Positions 39,323 to 44,396 of a stretch of 44,396 nt of DNA are shown in pieces. The DNA is from Hyphomonadaceae bacterium. GTDB taxonomy: Bacteria > Pseudomonadota > Alphaproteobacteria > Caulobacterales > Hyphomonadaceae. The stretch spans positions 1 to 44,396 of the forward strand of contig CANJIL010000023.1 of assembly GCA_947474455.1 (NCBI GenBank), given 5' to 3'. The notes under the pieces were generated by a model. It ran no database searches, was not told where the DNA came from, and saw nothing but the letters and a program-made list of their open reading frames with translations. The translations under genes and the position numbers were made by a program. Position 1 is the first letter of the stretch, and each line of letters starts with the position of its first letter.

Positions 39323-40384
39323 TTATTGTCCGCCTTTTGCAGTCCTGACCTTGGCCGTCTTGGCGGCTGCCCGGCGTTCCTTTTCACGCGCGCCGGCGAG
39401 AATGCCGATCATGCCGTAATTGCCCTCGTGGCAGGCGTACTCGTAGAGCTGCTTGGCCGGGTAGAAGCTGGATTCGGCCTTCCAGGGCTGCGTGTACGTC
39501 GCGGGATCAACGACGCTGAACTCGTAGAAGATGTCCTTCTCGCTCGTGCGCGTGAAACGTTCGGTGATCACGCCTTTGGGCGACATCGGGAAGCCATGCG
39601 CCTCGGCTTGTTCGGGATGTATGTTGGTCGACTCCACCACGAATGTGTCACCTTCCCACCAGCCGACGGAGTCTCCGAACCATGGGTGCAGCGCCGCAGG
39701 CTTGTGGCCTGCCTTGGCCTTTTCGGCGCTCTCGAAGATCGGCACGATGCGGGCGTCGTGCACCTGCTCGATCTGGATCACCATATGGTCTGGCGTCTGA
39801 ACGAACTGGGAGTTGTTATTGTACCCGCTGCTGAGCATGCCGGGCCCGCTCCTCGGCGGGAAGACAATGCAGCGCTCGCCCAGCGTCGGATCTTCCGGAC
39901 CTTCGTATGCGGCATTGCCGGTGTCATAGCGTTCGCGGTTGGCCAGCCGGGCCTTCTCCTGCCCCACCGGATCGACGAACGGCAGCTGGCCGCTGGGCGG
40001 ATCGACAACGTAGGAGGTGCGGTATTCGCCCTTCACCAAGGCAAGCGAGGTGCCTGGATCCCACCAGAAGCTGTCATAGGCTTGGATGCCGAAGTCCTTG
40101 CCGCCCTTGGGCGGAGCGCCCTTGTTGGGATCGGAGTAGTTGGTTTTGTAGCCCTCTTCCTTGATCCCGCCGACCGCATAGCCGCTCGCGATCCGCTTGG
40201 CCTCTTCCTCGCCGACGACCAGTGTCTTGATCGTCGGCGCGCGCGTCAGCGGTGTCACCGATGCGTTGGTCCAGTTGCCGGTGAGATCGGGCTTGCCGTC
40301 CCTCGTCCTTGGCACCTGCGCCATGGCAGGCGCCGCCATGATCACGACGACAAGCGCAGCCAGCGCCGGTTTCAGCATCCGCAT
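39323..40384 (-). CDS. Array copy 5: exported family protein
   Basis: A 353-residue paralogue starting at ATG 40384 (RMLKPALAALVVVIMAAPAM). It shares GGIKEEGYK and DFGIQAYDSFWWDPG with copies 3 and 4, but the block after the first conserved Cys is distinct: ERCIVFPPRSGPGML instead of the GFGNTGG form. YEYACHEGNYGM is intact. It is the first gene after the duplicated promoter-like region at 40435-40541 and heads the unit of copies 5-6-7, whose gaps are only about 50-60 bases. Confidence 0.85.
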   Translation of the reverse strand: MRMLKPALAALVVVIMAAPAMAQVPRTRDGKPDLTGNWTNASVTPLTRAPTIKTLVVGEEEAKRIASGYAVGGIKEEGYKTNYSDPNKGAPPKGGKDFGIQAYDSFWWDPGTSLALVKGEYRTSYVVDPPSGQLPFVDPVGQEKARLANRERYDTGNAAYEGPEDPTLGERCIVFPPRSGPGMLSSGYNNNSQFVQTPDHMVIQIEQVHDARIVPIFESAEKAKAGHKPAALHPWFGDSVGWWEGDTFVVESTNIHPEQAEAHGFPMSPKGVITERFTRTSEKDIFYEFSVVDPATYTQPWKAESSFYPAKQLYEYACHEGNYGMIGILAGAREKERRAAAKTAKVRTAKGGQ

Positions 40385-40434
40385 CAGCCTCTTCCTCCTG
40401 TGGGGCGGCGTCCTTCGCGGAACGCTCTCTCTTT

Positions 40435-40544
40435 CGCTATCCTACCCCGGAGTCAGAGATCCGCAGAAGCTTCCTTGCACTTGCTGGTGGTAACTTTTTC
40501 TCACGGCAAGCGTCGTGGCCGTGACCTCCAGAATGAGGTCAGGC
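40435..40544 (-). promoter_or_regulatory. Promoter-like region upstream of array copy 5
   Basis: Duplicate of the region upstream of copy 3. On the minus strand a -35-like CTGCGG (40466-40461) and -10-like TAGGAT (40444-40439) are 16 bases apart, with GANTC (40450-40454) in the spacer. Further upstream is the shared GGTAACTTTTTC block (40489-40500 as written on the plus strand). A hairpin, GGCC(G)TGACCTC with GAGGTCAGGCC (40517-40544), lies beyond it and may end the copy 4 transcript. Confidence 0.5.
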
Positions 40545-40586
40545 CATTACGCGTCGGGAACCTTTCAGCGATTGTGCGGAGAGCGG

Positions 40587-41657
40587 CTACTGTCCCCCCT
40601 TCACCGTCTTGGTCTTCGCCTTAGCGGTCTTCGCCGCGTCCAGGCGCTCCTGCTCGCGCGCGCCGGCGAGGATGCCGATCATGCCGTAATTGCCTTCGTG
40701 ACAGGCATACTCGTACATCCCCTGCGACGGGTAGAAGCTGAGCTCGGCCTTCCACGGCTGCGTGTAGTAGGCCGGATCATTGACGCTGAATTCGTAGAAG
40801 ATGTCCTTGTCGCTGGTGCGTGTGAAGCGCTCGGTGACAATGCCCGTCGGCGACAGCGAGAAGGAATGCATTTGTCCCTGCTCGGGCTTCACGTTGGTGG
40901 TTTCCATCACGAATGTGTCGCCTTCCCACCAGCCGACAGAGTCGCCGAGCCAGGGCTCAAGCGCCGCCGGCTTGTGATGCTTGCGCGCTTCCGCCGGTGT
41001 CGCGAAGATCGGAATGACGCGGACCTCGTGGATCATCTCCGTCACGATCAGCATGTGATCCGGCGTCTGCACGAAACGATAATTGTTGTTGTACGCGCTA
41101 CTCAGCATGCCGGGGCCGCCCGATACGCCGAACACAACACAACGCTCCATCAGCGTCGGCACTTCCGGACCGTCATAGTTGTCGTTGCCCGTTTCGTAGA
41201 TCTTCCGGCGGTCGGTGCGCTTCTTGGTTTCTCCAGCCACGTCGATGTAGGGAATCTGTCCGTTAGCGGGCTCGACAATGTTGGAAGTGCGGTACTCGCC
41301 CTTCACCTTGCCGAGCATGGTGCCCGAATCCCACCAGAAATTGTCGTAAGCTTGAACGCCGAAGTCCTCGCCACCCTTGGGCGGGGCGCCCTTGTTCGGG
41401 TCGGAATAGGTCGAGCCCTTGTAGCCTTCTTCCTTGATGCCGCCGATCGCATAGCCGCCCGCAATGCGCTTGGCGTCTTCCTCGTTCACGACCAGCGTCT
41501 TGTTCGTGGGCGCACGCTGCAGCGGCGTCAGCGACTTGTTGGTCCAGAAGCCAGTGAGGTCTGGCTTTCCATCGGCAGCCTTCGGAACCTGCGCCATAGC
41601 AGGCGACGACATGACCGCAATGACCAGCGCCGACAGCGCCGCTTTGAACATCCGCAT
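40587..41657 (-). CDS. Array copy 4: exported family protein
   Basis: A 356-residue paralogue. ATG 41657 (RMFKAALSALVIAVMSSPAM) follows GGAGG by about nine bases; the much longer frame to 41834 runs back into copy 3 and is rejected. Features include GGIKEEGYKGSTYSDPNKG, GGEDFGVQAYDNFWWDSG, ERCVVFGVSGGPGMLSSAYNN and GDSVGWWEGDTFVMETTNV, ending YEYACHEGNYGM and tail KTVKGGQ. The tail matches copy 3 closely (TKTVKGGQ). It is second in the unit headed by copy 3, with a perfect 8-bp hairpin (41680-41704) in the gap. Confidence 0.85.
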   Translation of the reverse strand: MRMFKAALSALVIAVMSSPAMAQVPKAADGKPDLTGFWTNKSLTPLQRAPTNKTLVVNEEDAKRIAGGYAIGGIKEEGYKGSTYSDPNKGAPPKGGEDFGVQAYDNFWWDSGTMLGKVKGEYRTSNIVEPANGQIPYIDVAGETKKRTDRRKIYETGNDNYDGPEVPTLMERCVVFGVSGGPGMLSSAYNNNYRFVQTPDHMLIVTEMIHEVRVIPIFATPAEARKHHKPAALEPWLGDSVGWWEGDTFVMETTNVKPEQGQMHSFSLSPTGIVTERFTRTSDKDIFYEFSVNDPAYYTQPWKAELSFYPSQGMYEYACHEGNYGMIGILAGAREQERLDAAKTAKAKTKTVKGGQ

Positions 41658-41679
41658 CAGCATCCCTCCAGAAAGGCTG

Positions 41680-41704
41680 GCGCACCACCGCTGCGATGGT
41701 GCGC
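41680..41704. repeat. Intercistronic hairpin between array copies 3 and 4
   Basis: A perfect 8-bp stem, GCGCACCA and TGGTGCGC, with a nine-base loop lies about 25 bases before the copy 4 start. A second small stem, CCGCCG and CGGCGG (41743-41761), follows directly after the copy 3 stop. No T-run follows either, so mRNA stabilisation or differential expression within the unit is more likely than termination. Confidence 0.45.
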
Positions 41705-41763
41705 CCGTTGGTCTTCCCGCATTCCAGCGCCTGGCTCGAAGGCCGCCGCCAGAGCCGGCGGGG

Positions 41764-42831
41764 TTACTGTCCGCCCTTGACCGTTTTTGTTTTTGCATTG
41801 GCGCTTTTGGCTGCAGCCCGACGGTCTTTCTCACGGGCGCCGGCGAGGATGCCGATCATGCCGTAATTGCCTTCGTGGCAGGCGTACTCGTATATCGCCT
41901 TAGACGGGTAGAAGCTGAGCTCCGCCTTCCACGGCTGCGTATAGAGTTCCGGGTCGTTGACGATGAACTCGTAGAATATGTCCTTATCGCCCGTGCGCGT
42001 GAAGCGCTCGGTGACGACACCCGTCTGGGACAGCGGGAAGCCGTGGTTCTCAGCCTGCAGCGGCTTCACGTTGATGGATTCCATCACGAACGTATCGCCT
42101 TCCCACCATCCGACAGAGTCGCCTGCCCAAGGCTTGAGAGCCGCGGGCCTGTGATGCGTGCGGGCTTCCACAGCCGTCGCATAGATCGGGATAATGCGGG
42201 TATCCGGGCCCATTTCGACCTGGATCACCATGTGGGTCGGCGTCTGCGTGAACTGGTAATTGTTGTTGTACCCGCCGCTCTGCATGCCAGGGCCGGCTTT
42301 CGAGCCGAACATCACGCAGCGCTCGCCTAAGGTCGGCACTTCCGGACCGTCGTAATCGGCCTTGCCGGTCTCGTAGACGTCGCGGCGCATCTTTCGCTTC
42401 TTCGCATCCGCTTCCGGATCCTTGAGCGGCATCTGGCCGTTGGGCGGATCGACGATGTTGGATGTGCGCCACTCACCCTTTACGAAGGCGAGCTTGGTGC
42501 CCGGATCCCACCAGAAGCTGTCATAGGCCTGGACGCCGAAGTCGTCGCCGCCCTTGGGCGGAGCGCCCTTGGTCGGATCGGAGTACGTCGTCTTGTAGCC
42601 TTCTTCCTTGATGCCGCCGACCGTGAAGCCAGCTGCAATTCGCTTCGCTTCCGCCTCGCTGACGACCAGCGTCTTGTTTTCCGGCGCGCGCTGCAGCGGC
42701 GTCACCGAAGCGTGTGTCCACACGCCGGTCAGATCCGGCTTTCCATCAGAAGCCTTTGGAACCTGCGCCAAGGCGGGCGCCGCCATGATCGCAACAGCAA
42801 GCGCAGTCAATGCCGGTCTCAGCATCCTCAT
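41764..42831 (-). CDS. Array copy 3: exported family protein
   Basis: A 355-residue paralogue starting at ATG 42831 (RMLRPALTALAVAIMAAPAL, cleavage near LAQ). It shows GKPDLTGVWTHASVTPLQRAP, GGIKEEGYKTTYSDPTKG, GEWRTSNIVDPPNGQMPLKD, ERCVMFGSKAGPGMQSGG, an unusual MGPDTRIIPIYA, then GDSVGWWEGDTFVMESINVK and YEYACHEGNYGM. The promoter-like region at 42885-42995 lies directly upstream, making this the head of the copy 3-4 unit. In the longer frame to 42867 the added residues are not family-like. Confidence 0.85.
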   Translation of the reverse strand: MRMLRPALTALAVAIMAAPALAQVPKASDGKPDLTGVWTHASVTPLQRAPENKTLVVSEAEAKRIAAGFTVGGIKEEGYKTTYSDPTKGAPPKGGDDFGVQAYDSFWWDPGTKLAFVKGEWRTSNIVDPPNGQMPLKDPEADAKKRKMRRDVYETGKADYDGPEVPTLGERCVMFGSKAGPGMQSGGYNNNYQFTQTPTHMVIQVEMGPDTRIIPIYATAVEARTHHRPAALKPWAGDSVGWWEGDTFVMESINVKPLQAENHGFPLSQTGVVTERFTRTGDKDIFYEFIVNDPELYTQPWKAELSFYPSKAIYEYACHEGNYGMIGILAGAREKDRRAAAKSANAKTKTVKGGQ

Positions 42832-42884
42832 CGGTCTCACTCCTCTGGGCCGGCTCCTTGTGATCACGGAGCGCTCATCCTCTC

Positions 42885-42995
42885 GTCATTCTATCCCGGA
42901 GTCAGAGGCTCGCAAAAGCTTTCCCGTCTTTGCTTATGGTAACTTTTTTCACACGCCAAACATTCGCGTCCGTGACCTCCGAATGGAGGCCACGG
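42885..42995 (-). promoter_or_regulatory. Promoter-like region upstream of array copy 3
   Basis: On the minus strand, -35-like TTGCGA (42915-42910) and -10-like TAGAAT (42893-42888) are 16 bases apart, about 57 bases before the ATG. A GANTC site (42899-42903) lies in the spacer. Upstream is GGTAACTTTTTTC (42938-42950, plus-strand writing), shared with the region before copy 5. The far end is a hairpin, CCGTGACCTCC-GAAT-GGAGGCCACGG (42970-42995), which pairs best on the minus strand and could terminate copy 2. The similarity over about 105 bases shows that gene and promoter were duplicated together. Confidence 0.55.
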
Positions 42996-43059
42996 ACTTA
43001 CGTTCGGGGGAACCCGACGGATGTGATTAGCGGTCTAAATGGACAGGCGGATAGCTAGC

Positions 43060-44124
43060 CTACTGTCCGCCCTTCGCCGCTTTCTTGGAAGCCACCGAAG
43101 CCGCACGACGCTCTTTCTCACGGGCGCCGGCGAGGATGCCGATCATACCGTAATTGCCTTCGTGGCAGGCGTACTCGTACATGCCTTTCGACGGGTAGAA
43201 GCTGAGCTCGGCCTTCCAAGGCTGAGTGTAGATTTCAGGATCGTTGACCGTGAAATCGTAGAAGATGTCCTTTCCGCTCGTGCGCGTCAGGCGCTCAGTG
43301 ATCACCGCTTTCGGCGAGATGGGGAAGCTCTGGTTCACGGCCTGCAGCGGCTTCACGTTTATGGATTCCATCACGAACGTGTCGCCCTCCCACCAGCCAA
43401 CCGAGTCGCCCAGCCAGGGCTGGATGACGTTCGGCTTGTGACTGGCCCGCGCCTTCTCCGCGCTGTCGAAGATCGGGATGATGCGGGCGTCATGCGCCAT
43501 CTCGACCACGATCATCATGTGCTCGGGCGTCTGCACGAACTGGTAGTTGCTGTTGTACGAGCTGCTCAGCATGCCCGGGCCGCCGGTGTTGCCGAAACCG
43601 ATCAGGCAACGCTCCGCGATCTGCGGCGCTTCTGGGCCTTCATAAGCGGCGTTGCCGGTCTCATAGCGATCCCGGTTCTGCAGAGCCCTTGTCTTCTGCC
43701 CTTCCGGATCCTTGAACGGCAGCGTGCCGCTGGCCGGTTCGACAATATACGAGGTGCGATATTCGCCCTTCACGATGGCGAGCCGGGAGCCCGGATCCCA
43801 CCAGAAGCTGTCATAGGCCTGCACGCCGAAGTCCTTGCCGCCCTTGGGTGGCGCACCCTTGCTCGGGTCGGAATAGGTCGAGCCTTTGTAGCCCTCCTCC
43901 GTGATGCCGCCGATCGCATAGCCGGAGGCGATCTTCTTCGCTTCCGCTTCGTCGACTACGAGCGTCTTGTTGGCGGGCGCGCGCTGCAACGGCGTAAGTG
44001 CAGAGTGGGTCCAGAAGCCAGAGAGATCCGGCTTTCCGGTCGATGCCCTCGGCACCTGCGCCATGGCGGGCGCTGCCACGATCGCAACAGCAAGCGCAAT
44101 CAGCGCCGGTTTGATCATATGCAT
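43060..44124 (-). CDS. Array copy 2: exported family protein
   Basis: A 354-residue paralogue. ATG 44124 (HMIKPALIALAVAIVAAPAM) follows GAGGAG by eight bases. It has GGITEEGYKGSTYSDPSKG, DFGVQAYDSFWWDPG, GEYRTSYIVEPASGTLPFKD, EAPQIAERCLIGFGNTGG, ASHKPNVIQPWLGDSVG and SGKDIFYDFTVNDP, with YEYACHEGNYGM near the end. Its tail lacks the TKTV piece and ends KKAAKGGQ. The middle block links it to copy 6, and the N-terminal third to copies 3-5. About 72 bases separate it from copy 1, with no promoter-like duplicate in the gap. Confidence 0.85.
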   Translation of the reverse strand: MHMIKPALIALAVAIVAAPAMAQVPRASTGKPDLSGFWTHSALTPLQRAPANKTLVVDEAEAKKIASGYAIGGITEEGYKGSTYSDPSKGAPPKGGKDFGVQAYDSFWWDPGSRLAIVKGEYRTSYIVEPASGTLPFKDPEGQKTRALQNRDRYETGNAAYEGPEAPQIAERCLIGFGNTGGPGMLSSSYNSNYQFVQTPEHMMIVVEMAHDARIIPIFDSAEKARASHKPNVIQPWLGDSVGWWEGDTFVMESINVKPLQAVNQSFPISPKAVITERLTRTSGKDIFYDFTVNDPEIYTQPWKAELSFYPSKGMYEYACHEGNYGMIGILAGAREKERRAASVASKKAAKGGQ

Positions 44125-44196
44125 GTATAGTTCTCCTCGTTGCGATCCATCACTTAGTGTTCAGGCATGCGCACGCGATCGGCGCAGGCCGCTATC

Positions 44197-44396
44197 TATT
44201 GTCCACCCTTCGCCATTTTCTTGCCAGTCAGCGCAGCCGCGCGACGCTCTTTCTCACGGGCGCCCGCGAGGATGCCGATCATGCCGTAGTTTCCTTCATG
44301 GCAGGCGTATTCGTACATGCCCTTCGACGGGTAGTAGCTGAGCTCGGCCGTCCAGGGCTTGGTGTAGGTTTCGGGATCGTTGACGGTGAACTGATA
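44197..44396 (-). CDS. Array copy 1: exported family protein, cut by window edge
   Basis: Only the C-terminal 66 residues are in the window: FTVNDPETYTKPWTAELSYY, PSKGMYEYACHEGNYGM, ILAGAREKERRAAALTG and tail KKMAKGGQ with TAG at 44199-44197. The small changes TKPWTAELSYYP against TQPWKAELSFYP mark it as a separate paralogue. The array therefore continues to the right of the window and may hold more members. Confidence 0.85.

Noticed and set aside
39326-40624. 432-residue plus-strand frame across array copy 5, with similar ones opposite the other copies
   Set aside because: It recurs opposite every copy because the sense genes are paralogous, and it has no signal peptide or recognisable domain.
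37047-44396. Repeats in the array as a CRISPR or satellite array
   Set aside because: The repeat unit is about 1.2 kb and each unit is an intact coding gene with its own start, signal peptide and stop.

Overview
The window is high-GC and alphaproteobacterial. The best single marker is a full-length CcrM-type GANTC methyltransferase. Coq7, ETF-ubiquinone oxidoreductase, a probable methylsuccinyl-CoA dehydrogenase of the ethylmalonyl-CoA pathway and separate GlyQ/GlyS chains fit the same group. Together with many exported lipoproteins this suggests a Caulobacterales/Hyphomonadaceae-like free-living aerobe; the family-level placement is inference.

Layout. 1-1.7 kb: two translationally coupled genes of kinds usually met on mobile DNA, abutting the 3' end of a minus-strand tRNA-Leu(CAA), the likely end of an integrated island. 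2-4 kb: a DedA/YqaA-type membrane protein, then dsbB-coq7 overlapping by 4 bases. 4.3-6.3 kb: decayed DNA, a PhoX/DUF839-type pseudogene and a broken small exported protein. 6.3-16 kb: ppdK, glyS and glyQ on the minus strand, with about 4 kb of small accessory genes lying between glyS and glyQ; two of these look frameshifted or truncated. 16.1-17.2 kb: a PAS-PAS chemoreceptor pseudogene with many lesions. 17.2-27.6 kb: small membrane peptides, a TrmN6-like methyltransferase and DUF2007 protein, a polyprenyl diphosphate synthase, a WecA/MraY-type sugar-phosphate transferase, ispE coupled to a TPR lipoprotein, a second TPR lipoprotein, and ETF-QO. 27.6-36.7 kb: uracil-DNA glycosylase, Tat-exported MsrB, a radical SAM protein with LexA-like boxes upstream, an exported hydrolase, ccrM with two GANTC sites in its leader, an Mcd-like acyl-CoA dehydrogenase, an SGNH lipoprotein, a small unknown protein and YciB/IspZ.

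37.0-44.4 kb (continuing past the right edge): a head-to-tail minus-strand array of at least seven paralogous exported proteins of about 355 residues and unknown function. Spacing, hairpins and two duplicated promoter-like regions divide it into probable units of copies 1-2, 3-4 and 5-7. Each duplicated promoter region has a GANTC site between its -35-like and -10-like elements. A 95-base identical DNA tract in copies 6 and 7 points to recent duplication or gene conversion. This array is the strongest candidate here for an undescribed system.

How the genes work together: isoprenoid and quinone supply (ispE, polyprenyl synthase, coq7, ETF-QO), glycine charging (glyQ, glyS), envelope redox repair and folding (dsbB, msrB), cell-cycle methylation (ccrM), and a large exported-protein expansion.
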